This document shows positions 35,894 to 44,662 of a DNA stretch of 64,000 nt, piece after piece. The position numbers and the translations under genes were made by a program. Under the pieces are notes generated by a model. The model saw nothing but the letters and a program-made list of their open reading frames with translations. It ran no database searches and was not told the origin of the DNA. Source of the DNA: Comamonas testosteroni (GTDB lineage: Bacteria > Pseudomonadota > Gammaproteobacteria > Burkholderiales > Burkholderiaceae_C). Within the stretch, counting starts at the first letter, position 1; every line of letters begins with the position of its first letter. The DNA lies in assembly GCF_000761245.1 (NCBI RefSeq), contig NZ_AWOR01000043.1, positions 96,160-160,159 of the forward strand, written 5' to 3'.

Positions 35894-36639
35894 CCATCAT
35901 GAACACCAGCCTCACCTCAGCGACTATCTCGAACCGACGTGACCTGCTCCAGACAATGGCAAGCAGCATCGTTTTGCTGGGCAGCGGACTGCTATGGCAG
36001 CCAACTGCCTTCTCGGCCGAGGATGCAGTTCGCATTCCTGCACCTGCCACGGATCTTCCAGCCGCAGGGCAATCCCCACAACGTGCAATCTTTGCCGGCG
36101 GCTGCTTCTGGGGAGTACAGGGCGTTTTCCAGCATGTCAAAGGCGTGCAACGTGCTGTCTCGGGCTATAGCGGAGGCGCGGCCTCCAACGCGTCCTATGA
36201 GCTGGTCAGCCGCGGTAACACCGGCCATGCCGAATCGGTGGAAGTCACCTTCGATCCGTCCCAGATCAGCTATGGAGAGCTGCTGCAGATATTTTTCTCG
36301 GTCGTCCATAACCCCACCCAGCTCAACCGGCAGGGGCCTGACACCGGCACGCAGTACCGGTCGGCCATTTTTGCGACCAGTCCCGAGCAACTCAAGACGG
36401 CACAGGCCTATGTTGCACAGCTCGATGCTGCACGCCTGTATCCCAAGCCTATAGTCACCCGCCTCGAAGGCAAGGCCAGCTTTTATCCGGCTGAACTCTA
36501 TCACCAGGATTTCATGACCGAAAACCCGCGTCACCCCTACATCATCTTCAATGATCTGCCCAAGGTGAACAACCTCAAGCGCCTCTTCCCCAACCGCTAC
36601 CGGAGCGATCCGGTGCTGACCAAGAAAGCGCATCCGTAG
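35890..36639 (+). CDS. msrA: peptide-methionine (S)-S-oxide reductase, exported
   Basis: Reduces methionine-S-sulfoxide in proteins. The 249-residue chain has an N-terminal export signal (NRRDLLQTMASSIVLLGSGLLW ... AFSAED), the active site IFAGGCFWGVQGVFQHVKGV, GYSGGAASNASYELVSRGNTGHAESVEVTFDP and the C-terminal YHQDFMTENPRHPYIIFNDLPKV. The RR pair is in a position that fits Tat export. Starts with an ATGA overlap; an ATG nine bases further is an alternative. Third gene of the msrB-dipZ-msrA unit. Confidence 0.9.
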   Translation: MTIMNTSLTSATISNRRDLLQTMASSIVLLGSGLLWQPTAFSAEDAVRIPAPATDLPAAGQSPQRAIFAGGCFWGVQGVFQHVKGVQRAVSGYSGGAASNASYELVSRGNTGHAESVEVTFDPSQISYGELLQIFFSVVHNPTQLNRQGPDTGTQYRSAIFATSPEQLKTAQAYVAQLDAARLYPKPIVTRLEGKASFYPAELYHQDFMTENPRHPYIIFNDLPKVNNLKRLFPNRYRSDPVLTKKAHP

Positions 36640-36830
36640 CAGTCCGACGAAATGCGCTGCAAGCGGCACCGCACGGGAGCACTCGCAGCGTGCCCACCGA
36701 ACATCTGGGCGATCAGCGGCGAGTCAGCCACAGCCCCAATCGCTAGGCAGCCAAGAATCATCGGAAACGGAGTACAGCCGTGGCGCACCCGCCACGGGCG
36801 ATGCAGAGCAGTTTGCCTACAATTTGATGC

Positions 36831-37325
36831 ATGCAGCAAAGCCCCTCCTCCTCAACCAATACGGGTGCCGCAGTGGAGCGGCTTGTCCAGCTGTACGAAC
36901 AACTGGCTCCTGGCCATCTGCAGCGACTCGACAGCTATTACGCGAGCGATGCACACTTCAAGGATCCGTTCAACGAGGTGCGCGGCGTGACCGCAATCAC
37001 CGGCATCTTCGCCCATATGTTCGACACGCTGCAAGAGCCGCGTTTTGTCGTCACCGAGCGGCTGGTACAGGAGAGGCAGGCCTTTCTGGCCTGGGAGTTT
37101 CGCTTTCGCCTGCGGCGCTGGCGCCCCGGTTCCGAGCAATGCATTCGCGGTGCCAGCCTGCTGCGCTTTGATGCACAAGGTCTCGTCTGCCAGCATCGCG
37201 ATTACTGGGATGCAGCTGAAGAGCTTTACGAGAAGCTGCCTTTGCTTGGAATCTTGATGCGCTGGCTGCGCAAAGCAGGTTCCGCTTCCAGAAAAACGCC
37301 CCATGCTCACCGTTCATCACCTTGA
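36831..37325 (+). CDS. nuclear transport factor 2/SnoaL-like protein
   Basis: 164-residue protein with the NTF2/SnoaL fold pattern: VQLYEQLAPGHLQRLDSYYASDAHFKDPFNEVRGVTAI, then a beta-rich part with WEFRFRLRRW and GASLLRFDAQGLVCQHRDYWDAAEELYEKLP. Fold members are isomerases, hydrolases or small-ligand binders; the function here is open. Its end overlaps the GST gene by 23 nt, suggesting co-expression. Confidence 0.75.
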   Translation: MQQSPSSSTNTGAAVERLVQLYEQLAPGHLQRLDSYYASDAHFKDPFNEVRGVTAITGIFAHMFDTLQEPRFVVTERLVQERQAFLAWEFRFRLRRWRPGSEQCIRGASLLRFDAQGLVCQHRDYWDAAEELYEKLPLLGILMRWLRKAGSASRKTPHAHRSSP

Positions 37326-37992
37326 AACTTCGCGCTCGCAGCGCATACTCTGGCTGCTTGAGGAGCTCGGTGTTCCCTACGAATTGCGTTGCTACCAGCG
37401 CGATCCCGGGACCCGCCTGGCACCGCCGGAGCTCAAGCGCGTGCATCCGCTGGGCAAATCGCCGGTGATTACGGATGCTGGCATAGTCGTCGCCGAATCA
37501 GGCGCGATCATCGAGTATCTGGTTGAGCGCTACGGCCATCAGCTGCCTTCGGAGCTTTCGCACCTTGAGCCCCTGCGAGGCACCAAAGAATACCGTGAGT
37601 GCCGCTTCTGGATGCACTATGCCGAGGGTTCGCTGATGAACTGGCTGATGATGAAACTAGTTTTCGACACCATCCCGCGCCAGCCCATGCCGTTTTTCGT
37701 GCGCCCCATCGCCCGTGCTCTGTGCAAGCGGGTGCAGCAAAAACTCGTTGCGCCCAATGTGCAGACAGCGCTGGCGTTTATGGAAGCGCATTTAGCAGAA
37801 CATCGCTGGTTTGCCGGCGAACATCTGAGCATGGCCGACTTCCAGATGAGCTTTGCCGTTGAAGCGGCTCTGGTGCGCAGCGAAAACGAGAACGCCTGGC
37901 CTCATCTGATCGCCTATCGCCAGCGCATGCATGAGCGTGCTGCATACCAGCGAGCCTTGAGCAAGGGCGGGCCGGTCGTCATGCAATCCTGA
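37303..37992 (+). CDS. glutathione S-transferase family protein
   Basis: Cytosolic GST of 229 residues. The thioredoxin-like N-terminal domain starts MLTVHHLETSRSQRILWLLEELGVPYELRCYQRD and has the SNAIL/TRAIL-like element VVAESGAIIEYLVERYG. The helical C-terminal domain contains FAGEHLSMADFQMSFAVEAAL (the usual conserved Asp). Overlaps the NTF2-like gene. Substrate unknown. Confidence 0.88.
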   Translation: MLTVHHLETSRSQRILWLLEELGVPYELRCYQRDPGTRLAPPELKRVHPLGKSPVITDAGIVVAESGAIIEYLVERYGHQLPSELSHLEPLRGTKEYRECRFWMHYAEGSLMNWLMMKLVFDTIPRQPMPFFVRPIARALCKRVQQKLVAPNVQTALAFMEAHLAEHRWFAGEHLSMADFQMSFAVEAALVRSENENAWPHLIAYRQRMHERAAYQRALSKGGPVVMQS

Positions 37993-38074
37993 GGCAGCGA
38001 CAGACTCCCGCCAACCGGATCGAGCCCTTGCCAGGGCAGCACCAGGAGCTGGTGTATCTGCCGGCGCAGGCTCC

Positions 38075-38713
38075 TCAGCGCGCCACCGCCAGCCCGTCAA
38101 ACGTGGTGCTCGTCACCCAGTCGATGATCTGCGCCTGCGTGTACTGGCCCGATTCCTTGAGCAGGGCCACGACGGGATCGCAGGCTCGCGCGAACAGCGT
38201 ATACAGCACCAATTCGGGGGGTAGAGCGGACTGCAGTTGGCCGCTGGTCTGGGCTTCGGTGATCCAGATGCTGAGCCGATTGCTCAGGGCAATCAGCCGG
38301 TCCATGTAGGCATCGTTGGATTGCAGCGAGGCGCTGAGATTTGAGTTCTGCGCCGGCAGGGAAGGCATTTCACCCTCCAGCTGCGTCTGCATGGCCCAGC
38401 GCGTCACGGACTTGAGCTGATCCAGCGGGCGCATGGGCGCACCGGCCTCTGCCGCCTGGCTTGCCTCGTCGCGCAGCCCCTCCACGAAGGCCAGGGCACG
38501 GTCCAGCACACCGACCATGGCGGCACCCGCCAGTTCCTCCTTGGAGGTGAACAGCTTGTAGAGGCTGGCCTTGGCCATGCCGGCTTCGGCCGCGACCTCG
38601 TCCACCGTCATGGCGTCATAGCCCTTGGTGGCTAGCAGCCGGTTGACGGCTACCACGATGGCCTGCTCACGCACGCGTTGTATCTGCTGTTTGATGGAGG
38701 AGCGGCTTGTCAT
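38075..38713 (-). CDS. TetR family transcriptional regulator
   Basis: 212-residue repressor. HTH region VREQAIVVAVNRLLATKGYDAMTVDEVAAEAGMAKASLYKLFTSKEELAGAAM is a classical TetR start; the ligand-binding helical part follows, ending TTFDGLAVAR. Divergent from the seven-gene lipid cluster with 140 bp between start codons, where two palindromes lie (38746-38759 and 38786-38801). It is therefore the likely regulator of that cluster and of itself. Confidence 0.88.
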   Translation of the reverse strand: MTSRSSIKQQIQRVREQAIVVAVNRLLATKGYDAMTVDEVAAEAGMAKASLYKLFTSKEELAGAAMVGVLDRALAFVEGLRDEASQAAEAGAPMRPLDQLKSVTRWAMQTQLEGEMPSLPAQNSNLSASLQSNDAYMDRLIALSNRLSIWITEAQTSGQLQSALPPELVLYTLFARACDPVVALLKESGQYTQAQIIDWVTSTTFDGLAVAR

Positions 38714-38745
38714 GTGCGTATTTTAGACCTGATAGGCCACACCTC

Positions 38746-38759
38746 GTACTAGATAGTAC
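38746..38759. promoter_or_regulatory. palindrome, candidate TetR operator 1
   Basis: GTACTA-GA-TAGTAC, a perfect 6-bp inverted repeat, 33 bp from the TetR start codon. Confidence 0.5.
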
Positions 38760-38785
38760 AAAACATAAATATATGGTTTATAGTT

Positions 38786-38801
38786 TGAACTCATCAGTTC
38801 A
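38786..38801. promoter_or_regulatory. palindrome, candidate operator 2
   Basis: TGAACT-CATC-AGTTCA, a 6-bp inverted repeat with 4-base spacer, about 50 bp before the first lipid-cluster start. Its sequence differs from operator 1, so it may bind another protein. Confidence 0.35.
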
Positions 38802-38853
38802 CAGTTTGACCTTCATGGTCTAAACTAGCGGTAAAAGCAGGAAAGGCATTCCC

Positions 38854-40191
38854 ATGCATCGCATTGCAGTCATAGGGTCAGGGGTTGCGGGTCTGGCAGC
38901 GGCCCGGCGGCTGGCCGAAACTCCGGGTGGACATCGCGTGACGCTGCTGGAGGCCGGTGGTCATTTCGGAGGCCATGCCAACACCGTGGATATGACGCTG
39001 GATGGTGTGAGCCAGGGGGTGGACACAGGCTTTCTGGTCTTCAATCACCGCACCTATCCGCTTTTGACGCAGCTGTTCGAAGATCTGCAAGTGCCTACAG
39101 CAGCAGCCGAAATGTCGTTCTCGGTGCAGGTACCGCAGGCCGATGGACGTGAGGGCCTCGAATGGAGTGGCAGTTCACTGGGAGCTGTCTTCGCTCAGCG
39201 CAGCAATCTGCTGCGCCCCCGTTTTCTGAAGATGCTGGCCGAGATCCTGCGCTTCAATCGTCTGGCCACACGTATCGCCCAAGAAGGCGACGAAGCCGGC
39301 CTGCGCAGCTCCATCGAAGTCTTTCTGGATGAACACGGCTTTGGCACCGCGTTCCGGCAGGACTACCTGCTACCCATGATGGGTTGTATCTGGTCCTGCC
39401 CAACGGACCAGATGCTGCGCTTTCCCGTGGCCACGCTGATTCGCTTTTGCCACAACCATGGCCTGATCCAGGTCTCGAACCGGCCGCAGTGGTACACGGT
39501 GCGCGGCGGCTCGCGCCAGTATGTGCGGCGCATGCTGAGCGCGCTGCAACAAGATGGCAGCCACGAGGCCCGTCTGAACGCGCCCGTGCTGGGCCTGCGC
39601 CGCGTGGCGCATGGCGTGCTGCTGCAGATGGCGCATGGCACGGAACACTTCGATGCCGTGGTGCTGGCCTGCCACAGCGACCAGGCCCTGCGCCTGCTGG
39701 GTCTCGATGCCACGCCGCAAGAGCGAACCGTGCTGGCAGCCATACGCTATCAGCCCAACCAAGCCGTGCTGCACACCGATGCCAGCGTGCTGCCGAGCCG
39801 CGAGGCGGCCTGGGCAGCCTGGAACTACGAGCGCGCGGCCGATGCGGGGCGCGACCAGACAGGTGTATGCCTGCACTATCTGATCAACCGCCTGCAGCCT
39901 CTGCCGTGGCAGCAGCCCGTGATGGTCTCGTTGAACCCGGTGCGTCCCATCGACGACAGCAAGGTTCACGCACGCATAGAGTACAGCCACCCGGTGTTCG
40001 ACCTGGCGGCCATCAGGGCACAGGCTCAGGTGGGCGCTGTGCAGGGTCAGCGCAGGACCTGGTTCTGCGGTGCCTGGTGCGGCTACGGATTTCACGAAGA
40101 CGGCCTGCGCTCGGGGCTGGACGCGGCCGATGCTCTGCTGGACGCCTTGCCCAAGCTGCCTGTCAGCCCTGTCATCAGGGGGGCAGCATGA
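38854..40191 (+). CDS. FAD-dependent amine-oxidase-like protein
   Basis: Flavoprotein of 445 residues opening IAVIGSGVAGLAAARRLAETPGGHRVTLLEAGGHFGGHANTVDM, a GxGxxG FAD fold with the following acidic residue. It resembles the NAD/FAD-binding proteins that precede cyclopropane synthase genes in ChrR/sigma-E-controlled clusters of other proteobacteria, where some act as acyl desaturases. First of seven genes; the stop overlaps the DUF1365 start. Confidence 0.83.
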   Translation: MHRIAVIGSGVAGLAAARRLAETPGGHRVTLLEAGGHFGGHANTVDMTLDGVSQGVDTGFLVFNHRTYPLLTQLFEDLQVPTAAAEMSFSVQVPQADGREGLEWSGSSLGAVFAQRSNLLRPRFLKMLAEILRFNRLATRIAQEGDEAGLRSSIEVFLDEHGFGTAFRQDYLLPMMGCIWSCPTDQMLRFPVATLIRFCHNHGLIQVSNRPQWYTVRGGSRQYVRRMLSALQQDGSHEARLNAPVLGLRRVAHGVLLQMAHGTEHFDAVVLACHSDQALRLLGLDATPQERTVLAAIRYQPNQAVLHTDASVLPSREAAWAAWNYERAADAGRDQTGVCLHYLINRLQPLPWQQPVMVSLNPVRPIDDSKVHARIEYSHPVFDLAAIRAQAQVGAVQGQRRTWFCGAWCGYGFHEDGLRSGLDAADALLDALPKLPVSPVIRGAA

Positions 40192-40940
40192 AGGCCCGCC
40201 CCCTCATCGGCTTCGGCCATGTCTGGCATCGCCGCCTGCGGCCCGTCGAGCATGCTTTCCGATATTCCGGTTACTTCCTCATGCTGCCACTGCGCAGCTT
40301 GCGCACGCAGCCCGAAGCCGTGCTGCGGCGCAACCGGCGCGGCTGGATCAGCTTTCACGACAGCGACCACGGCGAGGGTGGAGCCGACGCCCTGACCTGG
40401 TTCGAGCAACTGCTGCACAGCGAAGGCATTGACGATGCCGACGGCGAAGTCTGGCTGCACACCTTTCCGCGCGTGCTGGGCTATGTGTTCAAGCCCGTGA
40501 GCTTCTGGTATGCGCACCGCAGCGATGGCTCGCTGGCCGCCGTGCTGGCCGAGGTCAACAACACTTTCGGCGAGCGCCATGCCTATCTGCTGGCCGGCCC
40601 GGACCTGGCCTGGGGCCGCGAGCAGACGGCACGCAAGCAATTCCATGTCTCGCCGTTCTGTGAAGTGCGGGGTGAGTACCGCTTCCGCTTCGAGCGCAGT
40701 GACAAGCGCACCCTGGCTCGCGTGGACCTGCATGACGAAAACGGCCCGCTGCTGCAGACCTGCGTGGGCGGCACGCTGCATCCGCTGGACGCGGCCACCG
40801 TGCGCCGCGCCTTCTTCGGCACTCCTTTGATGACGCTGGGCGTCATCGCCCGCATCCACTGGCAGGCGCTGCGCCTCTGGGCCAAGCGCCTGCCCTTCCA
40901 TGGCAAACCCACAGCGCCCGAGCGCTTTGTCACACGATGA
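40188..40940 (+). CDS. DUF1365 domain protein
   Basis: 250-residue protein of unknown biochemical role. HVWHRRLRPVEHAFRYSGYFLMLPLRSL, then VWLHTFPRVLGYVFKPVSFWYAHRSDGSLAAVLAEVNNTFGERHAYLL and a final HVSPFCEVRGEYRFRF are family features. It is known to accompany cyclopropane synthase and the amine-oxidase-like protein. Start and end both use ATGA overlaps, so it is translated with its neighbours. Confidence 0.85.
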   Translation: MKARPLIGFGHVWHRRLRPVEHAFRYSGYFLMLPLRSLRTQPEAVLRRNRRGWISFHDSDHGEGGADALTWFEQLLHSEGIDDADGEVWLHTFPRVLGYVFKPVSFWYAHRSDGSLAAVLAEVNNTFGERHAYLLAGPDLAWGREQTARKQFHVSPFCEVRGEYRFRFERSDKRTLARVDLHDENGPLLQTCVGGTLHPLDAATVRRAFFGTPLMTLGVIARIHWQALRLWAKRLPFHGKPTAPERFVTR

Positions 40941-42205
40941 ACACCACTGCCGCCCCCCTGCTGAGCCGCTCTGCCGCAGTGCCGCGCCGCATGCCTGCGC
41001 GGGCACGCCAGGTGCTGAACCTGCTCGAACGCCTGCCCCACGGGCAGCTGGACCTTGAGCAGCCCGATGGCCGCCTGCTGCACCTGCCCCGCCCGCCTTC
41101 GGGGGCTGCCGATGCGCATTGCGTGCTGCACGACTGGCAGGCGCTGGAGCGCACCCTGAAGTCGGGCGATATCGGTCTGGCCGAGGGCTATATCGCGGGC
41201 GAGTGGGACAGCCCCGACCTGGCTGCGCTGCTGCGGCTGTGCATGTCCAACCGCGACCATGTACAAAGCCTGATCTACGGCAGCTGGTGGGGCCGCTTGG
41301 GCTACCGCCTGCGTCACCTGCTGCAGCGCAATACGCGAGCCGGCAGCGCCAGAAACATCCATGCCCACTACGACCTGGGCAATGACTTCTACCAGCTGTG
41401 GCTGGACCCCGGCATGAGCTATAGCGCAGCCTGGTTCGAGGGCCGCACGGGCGAGTCGCTGCAACAAGCCGACCTGCAGGCAGCCCAGCAGGCCAAGCTC
41501 AGGCGCACGCTGGACGAGGTACGGCTGCAGCCCGGCCAGCGCCTGCTGGAGATCGGCTGCGGCTGGGGTGGCCTGGCCGAGACGGCAGCGCGCGAATTCG
41601 GCGCCCGGGTCACAGGCGTGACGCTGTCGCGCGAGCAGCTGAACTGGGGGCAGCAGCGCATGCGGCAGTCCGGTCTGGCCGATGCCGTGGAGCTGCGCTA
41701 CCAGGACTACCGTGACCTGCCTGCCCTGTATGCCCGCCAGCCCTTCGATGCCATCGTCTCCATCGAGATGTTCGAGGCTGTGGGCCGCGAATACTGGCGC
41801 GGCTACTTCCAGACACTGCGCGACTGTCTCAAGCCCGGGGGCCTGGCCTGCATACAGACCATCACGCTGCGCGAAGACCTGTTCGCGCGCTATCTGCGAT
41901 CCACCGACTTCATACAGCAGTACATCTTCCCGGGCGGGCTGCTGCCCAGTATTTCCGCCTTCGCGCAGGAAGCACGGCGCGCCGGCCTGGTGGTCGAGCA
42001 TCACCTGGCCTTCGGCCGCGACTATGCGGAAACGCTGCGCCGCTGGCGCCAGTCCTTCGAGCACCGACTCGACGCCGTGCACTCCCTGGGTTTTGACGAG
42101 CGCTTTGTACGCATCTGGCGCTTCTACCTTGCCTATTGCGAGGCGGCCTTCGACACCGGCAACACCGATGTCGTCCAGTTCACGCTGCGCAGGCCCCTGC
42201 CATGA
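40937..42205 (+). CDS. cyclopropane-fatty-acyl-phospholipid synthase family methyltransferase
   Basis: SAM-dependent enzyme of 422 residues methylating or cyclopropanating unsaturated acyl chains in phospholipids. NIHAHYDLGNDFYQLWLDPGMSYSAAWFEG, the SAM loop LLEIGCGWGGLAETAAREFGARVTGVTLSREQLNWG, and the late IQQYIFPGGLLPSISAF are classical Cfa motifs. Centre of the seven-gene cluster, overlapping both neighbours by 4 nt. The product may be a cyclopropane or methylated chain; this cannot be told from sequence. Confidence 0.92.
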   Translation: MNTTAAPLLSRSAAVPRRMPARARQVLNLLERLPHGQLDLEQPDGRLLHLPRPPSGAADAHCVLHDWQALERTLKSGDIGLAEGYIAGEWDSPDLAALLRLCMSNRDHVQSLIYGSWWGRLGYRLRHLLQRNTRAGSARNIHAHYDLGNDFYQLWLDPGMSYSAAWFEGRTGESLQQADLQAAQQAKLRRTLDEVRLQPGQRLLEIGCGWGGLAETAAREFGARVTGVTLSREQLNWGQQRMRQSGLADAVELRYQDYRDLPALYARQPFDAIVSIEMFEAVGREYWRGYFQTLRDCLKPGGLACIQTITLREDLFARYLRSTDFIQQYIFPGGLLPSISAFAQEARRAGLVVEHHLAFGRDYAETLRRWRQSFEHRLDAVHSLGFDERFVRIWRFYLAYCEAAFDTGNTDVVQFTLRRPLP

Positions 42206-42792
42206 CTGCCCCTCCACCCCGCGCGCACCGCCGCCAGGCCTTGGCCTGGGGCGCTGCCTGCGCTCTTGCCCCTTCACTGACCGCCATGTCCAACCTGATT
42301 CACGCCATGACCCCGACAGCAGATCTCCCCACCGAACTGCGCAGCACGCTGCCTGCCGGACGCCTGGTGGGCAAAGGCGTGCTGCGCTTCTTCGGCCTGC
42401 GCGTCTACGAGGCACGGCTGTGGGCCGCCCCCGGGTTCCCTCCAGAAGACTACGCCCGGCACCTGTTTGCGCTGGAGCTGGTCTATGACCGCAAGCTCGA
42501 GGGCACAGCCATTGCCGAGCGCTCCATCGCCGAAATGCGCAGAGTGGGCAGCTTCACCGAGGAGCAGGCCCGCCAATGGCTGGAGCTGATGAAACAGGCC
42601 TTCCCCGACGTACAGGCCCAGGACCGGCTGCTGGGCCTGAACGACGGCCAGGGCGAAGTGCGCTTTTTCCACAACGGCCGCCAGACTGCGCAGCTGCGCG
42701 ATGCTGAGTATGCACGCCTGTTCTTCGGCATCTGGCTCTCGCCTCAGACTTCGGCCCCTGCCATGCGCAGCTCGCTGCTGGGCCTGGGCTGA
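42202..42792 (+). CDS. chalcone isomerase-like exported protein
   Basis: 196-residue protein with an N-terminal basic and hydrophobic leader (RRQALAWGAACALAPSLTAM). The mature part has LVGKGVLRFFGLRVYEARLWAAPGF, FALELVYDRKLEGTAIAERSIAEMRRVG and VRFFHNGRQTAQLRDAEYARLFFGIWLSP, matching the bacterial chalcone-isomerase-like family. No catalytic role is established for it. Start taken at the ATGA overlap with the cyclopropane synthase stop. Confidence 0.8.
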   Translation: MTAPPPRAHRRQALAWGAACALAPSLTAMSNLIHAMTPTADLPTELRSTLPAGRLVGKGVLRFFGLRVYEARLWAAPGFPPEDYARHLFALELVYDRKLEGTAIAERSIAEMRRVGSFTEEQARQWLELMKQAFPDVQAQDRLLGLNDGQGEVRFFHNGRQTAQLRDAEYARLFFGIWLSPQTSAPAMRSSLLGLG

Positions 42793-42810
42793 GCGCCAGT
42801 GGAGCATCTC

Positions 42811-44100
42811 ATGCCTTCGCATACGGCCACCGCCCCCCTCCTGCCTTGGCGCACAGGGCTGGCGTATGGCGCGCTGGCCGCGCCGCTGGCCTTCGCCTCC
42901 CTGCCGCTGTATGTGAACCTGCCCTACCACTACGCCAGCGTGGCGGGAGCCCCGCTGGCGGGACTGGGCGCCGTGCTGCTGGCCACAAGGGCCTTCGATG
43001 CCCTGGTCGACCCAGCCTTAGGCCGCTGGGTCGACCGGCTTCTGCGCCGGGGCGTGGCTTGCACCGCAGGTGCGGCGGTCCTGTCCAGCCTGCTGATGGC
43101 GCTGGGCTTCGGTGCCCTCTGGCATCCGCCTTTCGATGCGCAGGACACGGCGGCCTTGCTGAGCTGGCTTGCCTGCAGCCTGCTGGTGTGCACGCTGGCC
43201 TATAGCATGCTCGTCATCCTCCACCAGGCCTGGGGCACGCGCTGGGGCGGTGAGCCCGCCTGGCGTGCGCGTGTCACGGCCTGGCGCGAGGGGGCCAGCC
43301 TGACGGGTGTGCTGCTGGCCAGCATGCTGCCGGCCTGGCTGGGACTGGATGCGACCACAGGCTTTCTCGCACTGGGTCTGGCACTGGGCCTGACCAGCCT
43401 GTTGCGGCTCAAGACTCCGGTTCCACAGCAACAACAGCCGCAGCCCGTGACCGGGCCTGCCAACTCCCCATGGGCCAATGCAGGCTTCAGGCGGCTGCTG
43501 GCTATCTTCATGGTCAATGGGGTGGCTGCCGCCATTCCCGCCACCCTGCTGCCTTTCTTCGTGGCAGACCGGCTGCAGGCCTCGGAACTGCTACCGGTGC
43601 TGCTGCTTTGCTTCTTCGGCGCTGCAGCCCTGGGCCTGCCGCTATGGGTGAAAGCCGTTGCACGCTGGGGTCTGGCACCCAGCTGGCGGGCCGGCATGCT
43701 GGCCAGCGTGCTGGCCTTCGGCTTCACGCCCTGGCTAGGCGAAGGCGATGGCATGGCTTTTGCCGTGATCTGCCTGGCCAGCGGGCTGGCCCTGGGCGCG
43801 GATCTGGCCCTGCCGGGGGCGTTGCTCACAGGCGTGATTCACGAATCTGGCGAAGGCGGCCGCAGCGAAGGCCGCTACCTGGGCTGGTGGACCTGCGCCA
43901 CCAAGCTCAACCTGGCCCTGGCTGCGGGTCTGGCCCTGCCCCTGCTGTCGGCAGCCGGCTATCGCAGCGGTACCGGCGAGCCTGCAGGCCTGCAGGCACT
44001 GGCCTGGGCCTATGGCGGCCTGCCCTGCCTGCTCAAGCTCGCAGCAGCGGCCCTGCTCTGGCGCGCCGAGCGTCTGCATTCTTCATGGAGGCACACATGA
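42811..44100 (+). CDS. MFS transporter (GPH/SLC45-like)
   Basis: Membrane carrier of 429 residues with about twelve hydrophobic helices, starting MPSHTATAPLLPWRTGLAYGALAAPLAFASLPLYV and including LATRAFDALVDPALGRWVDRLLRRG, the loop typical of the glycoside-pentoside-hexuronide type. An ATG at 42811 with GGAG six bases upstream is better than a GTG at 42799. It sits inside the lipid cluster, so it may flip a lipid or precursor; that is inference. Confidence 0.78.
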   Translation: MPSHTATAPLLPWRTGLAYGALAAPLAFASLPLYVNLPYHYASVAGAPLAGLGAVLLATRAFDALVDPALGRWVDRLLRRGVACTAGAAVLSSLLMALGFGALWHPPFDAQDTAALLSWLACSLLVCTLAYSMLVILHQAWGTRWGGEPAWRARVTAWREGASLTGVLLASMLPAWLGLDATTGFLALGLALGLTSLLRLKTPVPQQQQPQPVTGPANSPWANAGFRRLLAIFMVNGVAAAIPATLLPFFVADRLQASELLPVLLLCFFGAAALGLPLWVKAVARWGLAPSWRAGMLASVLAFGFTPWLGEGDGMAFAVICLASGLALGADLALPGALLTGVIHESGEGGRSEGRYLGWWTCATKLNLALAAGLALPLLSAAGYRSGTGEPAGLQALAWAYGGLPCLLKLAAAALLWRAERLHSSWRHT

Positions 44101-44657
44101 GCCACATCATCCGATCCACCTCGTTTTCGCCACTGCGGCGCACCTGCCTGGGTGCGGCCTTGGCACTGAGCCTTGCTGGCTGCGCAGGGCCTTCCGTGCA
44201 GGACTATGCCAGGGAGCAGCCACAACTGGACCTGCGCCAGTATTTCAACGGGCCGCTGACGGCGCACGGCATGTTCACCGACCGCTCGGGCAAGGTGGTC
44301 AAGCGCTTCACCGTGCGCATGACAGGGAGCTGGAAAGGCGACGAAGGCACGCTGGACGAGCACTTCGTCTACAGCGACGGCAGCACGCAGCAGCGCATCT
44401 GGCATCTCCGCCACCTGGGCGACGGGCGCTACAGCGGCCGCGCCGACGACGTGGTGGGCGAAGCCCAGGGCCAGAGCGCCGGCAATGCCATTCGCTGGAG
44501 CTATGTGCTCGCTCTGCCCGTGAATGGAAGAGTCTGGAATGTCAGCATGGATGACTGGATGTACCTGATCGACGGACGCACCCTGCTCAACCGCACCGCC
44601 ATGAGCAAGCTGGGCCTGCACCTGGGCGATGTGACACTTGCCATCATCAAGGAGTGA
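44097..44657 (+). CDS. DUF3833 lipoprotein
   Basis: 186-residue lipoprotein. The signal TCLGAALALSLAGCAGP has a lipobox SLAGC. The rest shows DUF3833 features: LDLRQYFNGPLTAHGMFTDRSGKVVKRFTVRMTGSWKGDEGTLDEHFVYSDG, a lipocalin-like beta pattern, and ALPVNGRVWNVSMDDWMYLIDGRTLLNRTAMSKLG. Always found near Cfa/amine-oxidase clusters in my recollection. Starts with an ATGA overlap to the MFS gene. Confidence 0.85.
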   Translation: MSHIIRSTSFSPLRRTCLGAALALSLAGCAGPSVQDYAREQPQLDLRQYFNGPLTAHGMFTDRSGKVVKRFTVRMTGSWKGDEGTLDEHFVYSDGSTQQRIWHLRHLGDGRYSGRADDVVGEAQGQSAGNAIRWSYVLALPVNGRVWNVSMDDWMYLIDGRTLLNRTAMSKLGLHLGDVTLAIIKE

Positions 44658-44662
44658 TGATC

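Noticed and set aside
40583..42415. 610-codon minus-strand frame over the cyclopropane synthase
   Set aside because: Antisense to motif-complete genes joined by ATGA overlaps.
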